Part shown: one piece after another, positions 32,633-42,465 of the stretch
Layout: each line of letters starts with the position of its first letter
Position numbering within the stretch: the first letter of the stretch is position 1
Assembly (NCBI RefSeq): GCF_040274945.1
Contig: NZ_JBEMAR010000003.1
Coordinates: forward strand, 1-64,000
Direction of reading: 5' to 3'
From: Carnobacterium_B sp040274945
Lineage (GTDB): Bacteria > Bacillota > Bacilli > Lactobacillales > Carnobacteriaceae
Length of the DNA stretch: 64,000 bases
Translations under genes and position numbers: made by a program
Notes under the pieces: generated by a model
The model's input: only the letters and a program-made list of their open reading frames with translations
Database searches by the model: none
What the model was told of the DNA's origin: nothing

Positions 32633-33607
32633 ATGTGCACAGGTTTATCTTACACGAATGACACGTTCTATTTTGGAAGAAATCTTGATCTGGAGTATGC
32701 TTTAAATAACAAAGTCGTTGTTACACCAAGAGACTACACGTTTAAGCTACGCAAAGAAGAAGAGCTCACTTCACACTATTCGTTGATTGGTATGGCTATG
32801 GTAGTAGATAATTACCCTTTATATTTTGATGCAGTTAATGAAAAAGGTCTTGGAATGGGCGGATTAAACTTTGATGGTTTTGCAGTCTATCATGACGAGC
32901 AAAAAGACAAAAAAAATATTACCCCTTTTGAATTCATCCCTTACTTATTAGGCAAATGTGCCACTGTCCAAGAAGCTAAAGCATTATTAAAAGATATTAA
33001 TCTGATTAATATTTCTTTTAGCGAAAAACTACAATTATCGCCATTACATTGGTTGATATCAGATAAAGACAGTTCAATTGTTGTCGAATCAACAGCTGAA
33101 GGATTACAAGTATATGTCAATCAATTTGGCGTACTAGCTAATAACCCTTCTTTCCCCTATCATAAATACAATATGAGCAATTACTTAAACCTTACGTCAA
33201 ATATCCCAGAAAACCGCTTAAGTTCTAAGGTTGATTTAGATGTCTACAGTCGAGGAATGGGAGCCATTGGTCTTCCTGGAGATCTGTCTTCTTCATCAAG
33301 ATTTGTTCGTGCAGCATATGCTTGTTTAAATTCTGTTGCAGATAAAACAGAAAATGCGAATGTTTCTCAATTTTTCCATATTTTAGATTTTGTAGCACAA
33401 CCAAGAGGTGGTGCTATGGCGCCAGAAGGAATTTATGAAATCACTCAATATTCTTCTTGTGTAAGCACTGAAACGCAAACTTATTACTATAAAACGTATG
33501 AGAACAGCCAAATATGTGCCGTGTCTATGAAAGATTTGCCTTTAGACAGTTCTGATCTATTTGTTTACGAATTAGAAAAAGATCAAGCTATCAACTACAC
33601 TAATTAA
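32633..33607 (+). CDS. bsh: choloylglycine hydrolase family (bile salt hydrolase or penicillin V acylase)
   Basis: 324 residues, Ntn-hydrolase. Removal of Met exposes catalytic Cys2 (MCTGLSY). Arg16 and Asp19 (GRNLDLEY), Asn near 80 (VNEKGLGMGGLNF), Asn near 173 (LANNPSFPYH) and Arg near 227 (SSSRFVRAAYA) complete the active site. Lengths and motifs fit Gram-positive bile salt hydrolases, but penicillin V acylases share them and cannot be excluded. AGGAGG upstream. Monocistronic, terminator at 33625-33672. No transport gene for bile salts adjacent. Confidence 0.9.
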   Translation: MCTGLSYTNDTFYFGRNLDLEYALNNKVVVTPRDYTFKLRKEEELTSHYSLIGMAMVVDNYPLYFDAVNEKGLGMGGLNFDGFAVYHDEQKDKKNITPFEFIPYLLGKCATVQEAKALLKDINLINISFSEKLQLSPLHWLISDKDSSIVVESTAEGLQVYVNQFGVLANNPSFPYHKYNMSNYLNLTSNIPENRLSSKVDLDVYSRGMGAIGLPGDLSSSSRFVRAAYACLNSVADKTENANVSQFFHILDFVAQPRGGAMAPEGIYEITQYSSCVSTETQTYYYKTYENSQICAVSMKDLPLDSSDLFVYELEKDQAINYTN

Positions 33608-33624
33608 GTAGTCAGTTAATCTGT

Positions 33625-33672
33625 AAACCTTGAATGAATTAAGAACTATCTTAATTCATTCAAGGTTTTTTT
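33625..33672 (+). terminator. terminator after bsh
   Basis: Arms AAACCTTGAATGAATTAAG and its complement around AACTAT, followed by seven T. Confidence 0.88.
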
Positions 33673-33759
33673 GTCTAAAAAAGCGTTTTAAATGACAGAA
33701 TCAGCGTGATTATGGGATGATACTCTTAAATACCATTTGAGGAGAAGGGACCATCAATC

Positions 33760-35223
33760 ATGAACAATAGAAAAGAGGAATACCATACTTTAGCAGCTAC
33801 TATCATTCAATTAGTTGGGGGTGAAGAAAACATCACAAACGTCATCCATTGTGTGACGCGTCTCCGCTTTTATTTGAAAGATGATACTAAAGCAAACGAG
33901 GAAGAGCTAACTCGTTTAAAAGGCGTCTTAGGTGTAGTAAACGCTGGTGGCCAATACCAAATAGTCGTCGGTACAGCTGTTGAAGACATTTATAAAGAAG
34001 TTGTTTCTCAGCTAGATATCTCTGATAATCAATCACAACAAACAGAAACTGCAGCTCCTCCTTCTGAAAATCTTACCTCTTTTGAAAAAATTAAACATAG
34101 TGGAAATCAACTGATTGGGATTATTACCGGTTCAGTGATGCCCATCATCAATTTGCTTGCTGCTTCAGGAATCATAAAGAGTCTCTTAGCTGTATTGACT
34201 GCCTCAAATCTAGTATCTGATACTGGAAATGCTTATTTAATCATTAGCGCAATGGCCGATGCCGTCTTTTACTTTCTACCTATTCTTATCGGTTTTAATG
34301 CTGCCAAGCGTTTAGGTGGAAATCCTCTTTTAACGGCTGTTATTGGTGGAATCATCATTCACCCCACCGTTCTTGAAGCTGCTAATAGTGGTATGAACAT
34401 CTTATCTATTGGAACTTTTAATTTCCCTTATGTTGCGTATACGTACTCTATTTTTCCTATGATACTAGCTGCTTGGTTGGTAAAAAAATTAGAAGGTTGG
34501 CTAAAAAGCTGGATTCCAATGTTTATTCAAGCTCTTTTGGTTCCCATTCTCATCATTGGAATCGTAGCCTCAATAACTTTCTTGATTACAGGACCCATTA
34601 TTACTTGGCTCTCGTTTGGTTTAGCAAATGGCCTACAAGCTTTACTAAGCCTAAACGCCCCTATTTTTGGAGCTGTTATTAATGGTTTTTACCAAATATT
34701 AGTTATTTTCGGCTTACATTGGGGAATTATTCCTATCTATGTCAACGACTTTGCGACATTAGGATACAGTTACCTGTCAGCTATGGTAAGTATGACCATT
34801 GTTGCGCAAGGAGGAGCAGCACTAGCGGTAGCCGTAAAATCGAAGAAACTCGACTTAAAGGAGCTGGGTTACGCGGGAGCAGTTTCAGCTTTTTGTGGCA
34901 TTACTGAGCCAGCAATTTATGGAATCAACTTGCGTTTCCGCAGACCATTTGTGTGTGCCAGCATTGCGAGTGCAGTGGGTGGATTTCTGACAGGTTTATT
35001 CCAAGTCAATATGTGGAGTATTATTGGATCCGTTATCGGATTGCCTTCTTTCATTGATCCTGCAAATGGAATCACAGCAAACTTTTGGTATGCCGTTCTT
35101 GTAACTGCTGTTACATTGTTTATAGCATTTGCTCTTACGTATTTTTGGGGATATAACGATTCTATGGTTATGCAAGAAAAGCGGGCTAAACCTAAAAATC
35201 CAGCAAAACAAACTATCGCTTGA
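33760..35223 (+). CDS. PTS EIIBC component, glucose/beta-glucoside superfamily
   Basis: 487 residues. EIIB domain at residues 1-85 with phosphorylated Cys in VIHCVTRLRFYL, linker, then EIIC from about residue 105 with some ten helices and the signature CGITEPAIYGINLRFRRPF. There is no EIIA domain, so phosphate must come from another protein, possibly the EIIA of the BglP at 50174. GAGGAGAAGG upstream. Lacks an adjacent glycosidase or antiterminator. Substrate unresolved (beta-glucoside, sucrose or trehalose type). Confidence 0.87.
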   Translation: MNNRKEEYHTLAATIIQLVGGEENITNVIHCVTRLRFYLKDDTKANEEELTRLKGVLGVVNAGGQYQIVVGTAVEDIYKEVVSQLDISDNQSQQTETAAPPSENLTSFEKIKHSGNQLIGIITGSVMPIINLLAASGIIKSLLAVLTASNLVSDTGNAYLIISAMADAVFYFLPILIGFNAAKRLGGNPLLTAVIGGIIIHPTVLEAANSGMNILSIGTFNFPYVAYTYSIFPMILAAWLVKKLEGWLKSWIPMFIQALLVPILIIGIVASITFLITGPIITWLSFGLANGLQALLSLNAPIFGAVINGFYQILVIFGLHWGIIPIYVNDFATLGYSYLSAMVSMTIVAQGGAALAVAVKSKKLDLKELGYAGAVSAFCGITEPAIYGINLRFRRPFVCASIASAVGGFLTGLFQVNMWSIIGSVIGLPSFIDPANGITANFWYAVLVTAVTLFIAFALTYFWGYNDSMVMQEKRAKPKNPAKQTIA

Positions 35224-35229
35224 CCCAAT

Positions 35230-35272
35230 AAATCTTCAGAACCGTTTAACTTGCGGTTCTGAAGATTTTTTT
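35230..35272 (+). terminator. terminator after the PTS gene
   Basis: Arms AATCTTCAGAACCG and CGGTTCTGAAGATT followed by T-run. Confidence 0.88.
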
Positions 35273-35360
35273 GTAGAATTTTATTTAACTAAAAACTAAA
35301 CCTAGCGTGTCAAATCATTCAAAATTTTAGTCATTTTTCAACTCCTTATATCTACAAAAT

Positions 35361-35389
35361 TTGTAACCGATTGCAATTAATGCGATAAT
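35361..35389 (+). promoter_or_regulatory. ceo promoter with overlapping cre site
   Basis: TTGTAA (35361-35366), 17-base spacer, GATAAT (35384-35389). TGTAACCGATTGCA (35362-35375) is a full match to the CcpA operator TGNAANCGNWNNCA and covers the -35 element, predicting catabolite repression. Confidence 0.65.
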
Positions 35390-35440
35390 AAGGTGATATG
35401 TCCAGTTATTCTGCACATAATCAATTAGGAGGTTACGAAC

Positions 35441-36457
35441 ATGCACCACAAAAAATTAAAAACGATTGGATTTGTCAACAGTCACAAACCTGGTGAGAAA
35501 CGAATCGCCCTATTGCCTAAAGACATTACACGGATAAATCACAGAGAAGCTTTATTTTTTGAGGAAGGCTATGGAAGTGATTTAAATATCTCTGATACTG
35601 AATATGCTGCATTAGGTTGTCAAGTTGTTCCAAGAAATATTGCTTTGGAACAAGATATTATCTGTGATCCTAAAATTGGAGACGCTACTTTTATAAAAAG
35701 CCTACGTCCAGGACAAACACTATTCGGATGGGTTCATGCTGTACAAAGCAAAGAAGTGACCGATATATTAGTAGATAATGAACTTTCTGCTTACGCATGG
35801 GAAGATATGTATGAAGACAATCGCCATTCTTATTGGCGCAATAATGAATTAGCTGGGGAAGCTGCTGTTATGCACGCTTATCAATTAAACGGGGTTATGC
35901 CATACGATACGAAAGTTGCTATTTTAGGACGTGGAAATACAGCACGCGGCGCGCAACGAACTTTAATCGGATTGGGTGCAGACGTTAGAGTCTATAATCG
36001 TAATCAAGAAAAGCTCTTCCAAAAAGAAATGACCGAGTTTGATGTAATCGTCAATGCTATCTTATGGGATACTTCACGTAAAGATCATTTGATTTATCAA
36101 ACAGATTTAAAAAGATTTAAACCAGGAACATTGATTATTGATGTCAGTTGTGACGAAAATGGCGCTGTAGAAACGACTGTACCTACTACTTTGGAAAAAC
36201 CAATTTACGAAATCAATGACGTTATACACTACGCAGTCGATCATACACCAACTATTTTTTATCGTTCTACTTCACGTGCAATCTCAAAAGAAACCTATAA
36301 GTATATCGATGACTTAGTTGAAGGTCGTCCTAACGTAATCTTAGAAGATGCTCTGATCATTGAACGAGGCCATATTATAGATGAACGCATCAATCAATTC
36401 CAAAATAGAACAACGTCTCTTCAATTTATCGATTCTGATGAAAGAAATCCTGCTTAA
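35441..36457 (+). CDS. ceo: N5-(carboxyethyl)ornithine synthase
   Basis: 338 residues, related to alanine dehydrogenase/transhydrogenase. N-terminal half starts IGFVNSHKPGEKRIALLPKD, as in the family; a dinucleotide fold follows (VAILGRGNTARGAQRTL). The enzyme condenses ornithine or lysine with pyruvate using NADPH to N5-(L-1-carboxyethyl)-L-ornithine, first described in Lactococcus lactis K1. GGAGG upstream of ATG. Monocistronic, with a cre-overlapped promoter. Physiological role is unclear even in characterised strains. Confidence 0.9.
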   Translation: MHHKKLKTIGFVNSHKPGEKRIALLPKDITRINHREALFFEEGYGSDLNISDTEYAALGCQVVPRNIALEQDIICDPKIGDATFIKSLRPGQTLFGWVHAVQSKEVTDILVDNELSAYAWEDMYEDNRHSYWRNNELAGEAAVMHAYQLNGVMPYDTKVAILGRGNTARGAQRTLIGLGADVRVYNRNQEKLFQKEMTEFDVIVNAILWDTSRKDHLIYQTDLKRFKPGTLIIDVSCDENGAVETTVPTTLEKPIYEINDVIHYAVDHTPTIFYRSTSRAISKETYKYIDDLVEGRPNVILEDALIIERGHIIDERINQFQNRTTSLQFIDSDERNPA

Positions 36458-36659
36458 ATGCTTTAATTGAAAATATTCTTCAAGAACGTTCTACTTCTTA
36501 AAACTAATCTATGAAGATAAACAATCAGTGAACTGATGCGAATTCCTTCTATTTCTGAATTCACATCAGCTCATTTTTCACTTAATCGCTTACTTATATA
36601 ATGAAAGCAGTAACATAAACGTACATAAAACACGTTTTCATAATAGTTTTCAAAAAAAA

Positions 36660-36688
36660 TTGACTTCCTTACTTTTTATATGTAATGA
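36660..36688 (+). promoter_or_regulatory. promoter of the MFS gene
   Basis: TTGACT (36660-36665), 17-base spacer, TAATGA (36683-36688). Confidence 0.5.
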
Positions 36689-36721
36689 TAGAAGAGGACT
36701 TTTGAAAGGAGAACAAAAAAA

Positions 36722-37966
36722 ATGAAGAAGAGTAAAGTATTTTATGGATGGTGGATCGTTTTAGGTGCAGCTATCGTATTAGCAGTAATGGGGCCAGCTT
36801 CTGTAGCGGTAGCAAACCTTTTCCAATTACCTGTTACAGAAGAGTTTGGCATTAGCAATAGTCAATTCGCGATCAGTAATTCACTTGTACTAGGTGTTGG
36901 AATCTTTCTATCTCCGATTATTTCTAAAAAATTAGCAACCGGAAATTTCAGATTAATTTATTCTATTGCCGTTATTGTTTACGCCTTGGCTTATATGGGC
37001 TTTGGATTTGCACCAAATATTTATGTTTTTTATCTCTTATCTTTACTCGTAGGGTTTGGATATACAACGACAACCATTATTCCTGTCAGTATGCTGATGA
37101 ATAATTGGTTTGTTAAAAAACGCGGTTTGGCTTTGAGTCTTTCGCTATCTGGTTTAGGTATCGGAGGCGTTATTTTCAGCCAAATCTTAACTCCGCTAAT
37201 CAATAATGTTGGCTGGCGTCAAACTTATCTGATATATGGTGTCATTATGTTGGTTGTTACTTTACCCATTGTTTTGTTTGTTTTTAAACCGAGACCAGAG
37301 TTGATGAACTTAAAAGCATATGGTACAGAAGAACTTAACGTTAGCAACAAAGGCGACAAAGAACAAACTCAAGCAAAACGCAAACAAGCAACTGGAACAA
37401 AAACTGGTATTACACCTTTCTTTATTCTATTAATGCTTGGAGCTGTCTTAGTAGGACTCGTTAATAATGGCGGTTTAGGTCAATTTCCTCCCGTATTAAA
37501 TAGCTTACACGGCGCTACTCAAGGTGCGCTTATTATTTCCATATATTCCGCAGTTGGGATTGCAGGAAAAATCATTTTAGGAAATATCAATGACCGTTAT
37601 GGTACCGTCGCAAGTACGATTTATGCTAGTGTACTTTTGGTTCTAACTTATCTTGTAATGATTTTTGCTGGAAATTTCGTTCTTGCGATTATCATGGCGA
37701 TTTTGTTTGGTTTAGGTAATGCGATAGGGACTGTTTCCCCTCCTTTAATTACTTCTGCCATCTATTCAGCGGATGATTTTCCAAAGGCATATGGTTATGT
37801 ACAAAGTGGTGTTCAATTAGGGATGACAGTAGGCTCTTTAGTGGCTGCATCGATTGCTGACTTCACTGGCACGTATACTGTTTCCTGGATCTTTTTAGCT
37901 ATTGCCTCAGCATTAGTTGGTTTATCATGGGTTGCTGCATATCGAACTTCTCAAAAACACGTATAA
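36722..37966 (+). CDS. MFS transporter, oxalate/formate antiporter-like
   Basis: 414 residues, 12 transmembrane helices with a central hydrophilic loop (about 190-230, LKAYGTEELNVSNKGDKEQT region). N-terminal FYGWWIVLGAAIVLAVMGPA is typical of OFA-family and related MFS carriers, and LSLSLSGLGIGGVIFSQ is the helix-5 motif. It probably carries a small organic anion. AAAGGAG upstream. Monocistronic, terminator 37999-38033. Confidence 0.87.
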   Translation: MKKSKVFYGWWIVLGAAIVLAVMGPASVAVANLFQLPVTEEFGISNSQFAISNSLVLGVGIFLSPIISKKLATGNFRLIYSIAVIVYALAYMGFGFAPNIYVFYLLSLLVGFGYTTTTIIPVSMLMNNWFVKKRGLALSLSLSGLGIGGVIFSQILTPLINNVGWRQTYLIYGVIMLVVTLPIVLFVFKPRPELMNLKAYGTEELNVSNKGDKEQTQAKRKQATGTKTGITPFFILLMLGAVLVGLVNNGGLGQFPPVLNSLHGATQGALIISIYSAVGIAGKIILGNINDRYGTVASTIYASVLLVLTYLVMIFAGNFVLAIIMAILFGLGNAIGTVSPPLITSAIYSADDFPKAYGYVQSGVQLGMTVGSLVAASIADFTGTYTVSWIFLAIASALVGLSWVAAYRTSQKHV

Positions 37967-37998
37967 GATACATGTATCTTATATTACGGACTAGTAGC

Positions 37999-38033
37999 AA
38001 AAAAACTCGACGATTATCTCGTCGAGTTTTTTT
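37999..38033. terminator. bidirectional terminator
   Basis: Arms AAACTCGACG and CGTCGAGTTT with loop ATTATCT, A and T runs outside. Between the MFS gene and the convergent phosphoesterase gene. Confidence 0.88.
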
Positions 38034-38061
38034 CTTTATTCACTTTTTTTATACAGCTCTC

Positions 38062-39855
38062 TCACTCTTTAACAATTCCAAATTCATGTACTTTTTCAAC
38101 TGCACGTTCTTCACCTTCTACCAATTCACCAAAAATTTGGTAGATCTCTACTGTCAGTTCATTTCCATCTACATTGTAAACAGCAAAGTTTTGCACAGTG
38201 GAATCACGATTGTTGGAATGTGAATTGGCAAATACGCCATCTTTTTGCGGTTGTCCACCGAAAGCAAAGAGATTGTTGTAGTAATCTAAATTTTCTTGTG
38301 TCATCCAGCTCAGATCAGGTCTCACTTCATGAACATGTTCCAATGACTTGCCGTAGAGATCATCGTAGGCTTTCGTTCCACCAGTATTTGGCAAGACAAA
38401 TACTGTCCCAGAAGGATTTTTGTAGTATTCGACATTATCTTCGCCAAGAACAACTTCTGCTTGGTCAATTGTTGCATTAGAGAAATTTTCTTCCGTTGGC
38501 GTAAAATTTAACGATTTTGTTCTAGAGATAACATGGTCATGGCCTTGCAAAGCAAGATCTACATCTAATTCATCAATCATCTGCATAAATTCTTCTCTTA
38601 CTTTTTGGACATCTTCATCTTGAAGAGAGTGATAAGATTTTGAATACAACGGCTTGTGGTAGGTTAAAACGACCCATTTAGCACCGTTTTCACGAGCTTG
38701 TTTGATGTCTTCTTCAATCCAAGCTAATTGTTCTGTACCAATCGCTTTTCCTTCAGGGTTGTCTTCGGATTCTTTATTGTCGTTTGTGTTTGCGACGACT
38801 ACATGTACCCCATTGTAATCCAGCGAGTAGTACGATCCACCATCAACTTTTTCATCTGTCACAGGAACATTAATATGTTCATTAAACTTCTCTGTCAATT
38901 GCGAATCACCATAATTCAGGGCATATTCATCGTGGTTTCCAGACGCTACTACTAAAGGTTGTTGTAGCCAGGATTCTTCGGATTGCGAAAAGATATCTAC
39001 CCATTCATCTTCTACTTCAGCTGTTTCGACTACGTCACCCGTATGTAGCACGAAGTCAGCATCTGCCACTTCCAAAGCTTGTTTGATCGTATCTGCACCA
39101 TATGCTGCTTCATTGAATACATGCTCATTCCAATAAGCATTTTGAGTGTCCGTGTATTGAACAAACGTAAACTCATCTCCTGATTCGCCTGAAGTGTTGA
39201 AGGTTCCAATTTCACTCTTTTCACCAGACTCACTGCCCACTTGGTAGTAATATGTAGTGCTAGCTTCTAAATCAGTTGCTAAAGCTTTGTAGGAATATTC
39301 TGTCGCATCGACCAAATCCAATGATCCGACTGCGTCTCCGCTGGTCCATTCTGGTCCACTGACGTTCTCATCTGTGTAGTAACCATTGATAATCGGTTCG
39401 CCATCTTCCCCTTCCACTGGGTCTCCTTCATCATCTTTTTCTAAATCTGCATAGATGTAATAGCCTTCTTCTGTTCTTTCTGCATACTGATTCGTAACTT
39501 CAGCTACTTCAGGCTCAAAGACTAATGGGTCGCTTAAATCTTCTGAAGTACTTACCCATACTTTTGCATCATCAAATTTATCAGTCGTATACCAATTGAA
39601 TCCCATTTGTGTTTGGGTATCCCCATTCAAAGTGGTAATGATCCTGTTGGGTGTATTATTTGCTTCAACTTCAGCTACCTCTGGCTTACTTTCAAGTAAC
39701 TCTACCTCGTTGCTTGAAGAACTAGACGCTGAAGAAGAATCAACCGTACTAGATGCAGCATTGGATTGGCATCCAGCTAATATAAAAGGTGCTAATAATG
39801 CTACCACAGCGATACTTGGAACAGAAAACCTTTTTATCTTTCTTTTTAAATACAA
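38062..39855 (-). CDS. surface metallophosphoesterase lipoprotein (purple-acid-phosphatase-like)
   Basis: 597 residues. Signal peptide with lipobox FILAGC near residue 28, a Ser-rich linker, a fibronectin-like purple acid phosphatase N-terminal domain (about 65-215), then a calcineurin-like phosphoesterase domain: VQYTDTQ, LHTGDVV, SGNHDE, LTYHKPLYS and LQGHDHV, giving the two-metal ligands. TTG start at 39855 is chosen because GGGAGG lies upstream. It probably releases phosphate from extracellular organic phosphates. Monocistronic. Confidence 0.9.
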   Translation of the reverse strand: MYLKRKIKRFSVPSIAVVALLAPFILAGCQSNAASSTVDSSSASSSSSNEVELLESKPEVAEVEANNTPNRIITTLNGDTQTQMGFNWYTTDKFDDAKVWVSTSEDLSDPLVFEPEVAEVTNQYAERTEEGYYIYADLEKDDEGDPVEGEDGEPIINGYYTDENVSGPEWTSGDAVGSLDLVDATEYSYKALATDLEASTTYYYQVGSESGEKSEIGTFNTSGESGDEFTFVQYTDTQNAYWNEHVFNEAAYGADTIKQALEVADADFVLHTGDVVETAEVEDEWVDIFSQSEESWLQQPLVVASGNHDEYALNYGDSQLTEKFNEHINVPVTDEKVDGGSYYSLDYNGVHVVVANTNDNKESEDNPEGKAIGTEQLAWIEEDIKQARENGAKWVVLTYHKPLYSKSYHSLQDEDVQKVREEFMQMIDELDVDLALQGHDHVISRTKSLNFTPTEENFSNATIDQAEVVLGEDNVEYYKNPSGTVFVLPNTGGTKAYDDLYGKSLEHVHEVRPDLSWMTQENLDYYNNLFAFGGQPQKDGVFANSHSNNRDSTVQNFAVYNVDGNELTVEIYQIFGELVEGEERAVEKVHEFGIVKE

Positions 39856-40687
39856 TTCTTTTCCTCCCAAATAAAAATAGATTTATAGGCTTCCATCAGT
39901 TAAAACCTATACTCCTACTCTATAGGACGAATATTTATTGTTGGTCAATATTAAGTAAAATTCTAGTAAAAATGGCATCTTACAGTAACTATAAAAATAA
40001 AATCTTCTTAATTTTATTAAACTCATACAAAAAAGTACTTGCTCTTTAGTATGAGTTGTAAAATCCATCAAGAAATTACTCCTTTACTATTTCTTTTTGA
40101 GTTAACTTCTCATCACCTTTAGTATTTATATCCATATAGTCTGCACTATTTTTTATCTACTGTATGGTTAGAGATTTTCAACCTTACTGTCATCAAGAAT
40201 AATTTGCGTACCGTGTGCTGAGTCTTATCCCCCACATATAGTCCATATTTGTTCTTGCGTACCCTATGAGTTGGGTCTTATCATACTCTGTTCTTATGTA
40301 CCACATGAGTGCCATTCCATCCTTCATATGCACTCAACCTTTTCCACCGAATTCAATCCCATCTGATTGGATCCTTTTAGCCACAGCCAAAAAGTCATGA
40401 TTGATGATTTATTTCAACTGATTTTAGACTACCACATTCACTAGAAGTATTGATTGATCTCTTGTAAGTTTGAGATCATTACCTTCTATTCTGGCAATAA
40501 CACCGATATCAAAAAAAAGAACTGCCCTTATAAAGTGCAATCCTTTTTTAGTATTAGGTTATTTTCTTAAGCCTTTAGTATTTAAAGGAACTAAATATTG
40601 CGCAACTTTTCCCATTTTACCTACTAGGATCAGATACTGAATAGAATATCTTTCTTAGATGGTAATTAGCAAAAAAAGCACAATTGT
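39856..40687. other. 830-bp gene-free region with degenerate repeats
   Basis: No supported gene. Between 40204 and 40302 a degenerate repeat recurs: TTGCGTACC at 40204 and 40255 (51 bases apart) and TTATGTACC at 40294, each followed by a GAG-containing stretch. A hairpin AACTCATAC/GTATGAGTT with long loop lies at 40019-40056. The minus-strand promoter of the phosphoesterase must be in the first 150 bases. The region looks like decayed sequence or a dispersed repeat. Confidence 0.4.
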
Positions 40688-41677
40688 CTAACGTTTTAAA
40701 ATCTTTTCAATTTCGGCTAATTCTGAAGAAGAAAAATCAAGGTTATCTAATGCTTTGACATTATCCTCAATTTGGCTTACCTTGCTGGCTCCAATCAATA
40801 CACTTGTGACTTTTCCATCCCTTAAAATCCACGAAACAGCCATTTCAGCTAATGTTTGGCCTCGGCGTTTCGCAATTTCATTTATTGCTCTTGATTGCTC
40901 TATGGTAGCATTTACTTTTTCTTCATTCAAGAATTGACTTGTTGTCCGACCAGCTCTCGAATCTTTTGGAATACCATTCAGGTAACGGTCTGTCAACATA
41001 CCTTGCGCTAAGGGACTAAACGCAATAGTTCCTAATTGGTTTTCTTGTAAAACATCTTGTAGACCATCTTCTATCCAACGGTTATACATACTGTAAGAAG
41101 GTTGATGAATAATGAAAGGCGTTTTTAATTCTTTAAATATTTTTGAAATTTCAGCTGTTTGTTCGGCTGAGTAATTAGAGATTCCAATATACAAAGCTTT
41201 GCCTTGGCGAACCATTAAGTCCAATGCATGTGCTGTTTCTTCAAAAGGTGTATCCGGATCTGGACGATGAGAGTAAAAAATATCAACATAATCTAATCCA
41301 AGGCGCTTCAAACTTTGGTCAATACTAGCAGTCAAATATTTTTTAGAACCAAATTCACCGTACGGGCCTGGCCACATATCATAGCCGGCCTTGCTTGAAA
41401 TAATCAATTCATCACGGTAAGGAAGCAAATCTTTCTTTAAAATACGCCCAAAATTTTCTTCGGCACTACCCGCTGGAGGGCCGTAGTTATTGGCCAAGTC
41501 AAAATGTGTAATTCCTAAATCAAATGCACGATGAACCATTTTACGACTGTTTTCGAATAAGTCTACATCACCGAAATTATGCCACATTCCTAAAGATAAT
41601 GCTGGCAATTTTAATCCACTATTCCCCACACGATTGTAAATCATATTATCATAACGATTTTCTGCTGCTTGATACAT
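40688..41677 (-). CDS. aldo/keto reductase (YghZ/Gpr-like, AKR14 type)
   Basis: 329-residue TIM-barrel. Catalytic tetrad: Asp in HFDLANNYGPP with its Tyr, Lys in SSKAGYDMWPG and His in SHRPDPDTP. The inserted NNYGPPAGSAEENFG and GYDMWPGPYG loops are the mark of the L-glyceraldehyde-3-phosphate reductase subfamily (E. coli YghZ), which also reduces methylglyoxal. GGAGTGG precedes the ATG. Monocistronic. Exact substrate inferred from subfamily only. Confidence 0.9.
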   Translation of the reverse strand: MYQAAENRYDNMIYNRVGNSGLKLPALSLGMWHNFGDVDLFENSRKMVHRAFDLGITHFDLANNYGPPAGSAEENFGRILKKDLLPYRDELIISSKAGYDMWPGPYGEFGSKKYLTASIDQSLKRLGLDYVDIFYSHRPDPDTPFEETAHALDLMVRQGKALYIGISNYSAEQTAEISKIFKELKTPFIIHQPSYSMYNRWIEDGLQDVLQENQLGTIAFSPLAQGMLTDRYLNGIPKDSRAGRTTSQFLNEEKVNATIEQSRAINEIAKRRGQTLAEMAVSWILRDGKVTSVLIGASKVSQIEDNVKALDNLDFSSSELAEIEKILKR

Positions 41678-41879
41678 TCAACCACTCCAGTTTTTTTGGT
41701 ATATTTCTTCCACTTCCCATTATAGCGCTTTCAAACAAAGGAAACAATCTATTGTAAGAGTTTCCAATATAATTTGATTCAGGACCTTTATTTTAAATTC
41801 CCACTTCTGTCAAGCTCTACATTGACATTAGATCAACTACAACATAGGGTTTATCTTTTTCCATAAAAAACTTCCTTAA

Positions 41880-41927
41880 TCACTACATATTGTGTTATCA
41901 TATTTTCGTAAGCACAACATGTAGATT
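41880..41927. promoter_or_regulatory. NrdR box pair before nrdI
   Basis: Box 1 TCACTACATATTGTGT (41880-41895) and box 2 GCACAACATGTAGATT (41912-41927), 32 bases apart start to start. Box 1 fits the NrdR consensus well; box 2 fits on its left side. TATAAT at 41954-41959 is near but would give almost no leader, so the exact promoter is not resolved. Confidence 0.7.
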
Positions 41928-41978
41928 TCATGTATGTGAAATACAGAACAAAATATAATAACCAGAAGGAGACTTTTA

Positions 41979-42443
41979 ATGGCAAATAAAATAAACATTA
42001 TTTACATCAGTTTAAACGGCAATACGAAATACTTTGTTGAGTGTTTAAGCGAATACATAGAAGCAACTAAGGACATAGTTGTAAAATCGCTGAATATTAA
42101 AGATCTAAAAGGAGAAACTTTTCCAGTGGATGAACCCTTTGTCAGTTTCTTGCCGACTTATTTAAATGGTGGAAATGGAATCCATACAGGAGATAAGGAA
42201 GTATTAACCACTAGACTAGGAGATTTTATAGCATCTAACGATAACTTTAAACTCTGTTACGGAATTATTGGAAGTGGGAATCGGAATTTCAATAATCAAT
42301 TCTGCCTAAGTGCTAAACAATATAAAGAAAGATTTGGGTTTCCATTAATCGATGTCTTTGAATTACGTGGGACGCAGTCAGATGTAAAACGAATTGCCAA
42401 CTTAATCATTAATCACCAAGAAGAGTTTCTTAACGAACTTTAG
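41979..42443 (+). CDS. nrdI: class Ib ribonucleotide reductase flavodoxin NrdI
   Basis: 154 residues. IYISLNGNTKYFVE (residues 9-22) is the FMN phosphate loop, PTYLNGGNGIHTG the second flavin loop, and IGSGNRNFNNQFCLSAKQYK the NrdI signature. NrdI supplies oxidant (superoxide/peroxide) to build the Mn2-tyrosyl radical in NrdF. AGAAGGAG upstream of the ATG. First of four genes; no nrdH (glutaredoxin-like) gene is in the cluster. Confidence 0.95.
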   Translation: MANKINIIYISLNGNTKYFVECLSEYIEATKDIVVKSLNIKDLKGETFPVDEPFVSFLPTYLNGGNGIHTGDKEVLTTRLGDFIASNDNFKLCYGIIGSGNRNFNNQFCLSAKQYKERFGFPLIDVFELRGTQSDVKRIANLIINHQEEFLNEL

Positions 42444-42465
42444 AAAAACTTAGGAGTGAATAACT

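Noticed and set aside
40540..40570. Insertion sequence end
   Set aside because: A short stretch looks like a transposon terminus but no matching inverted end, target duplication or transposase was found.
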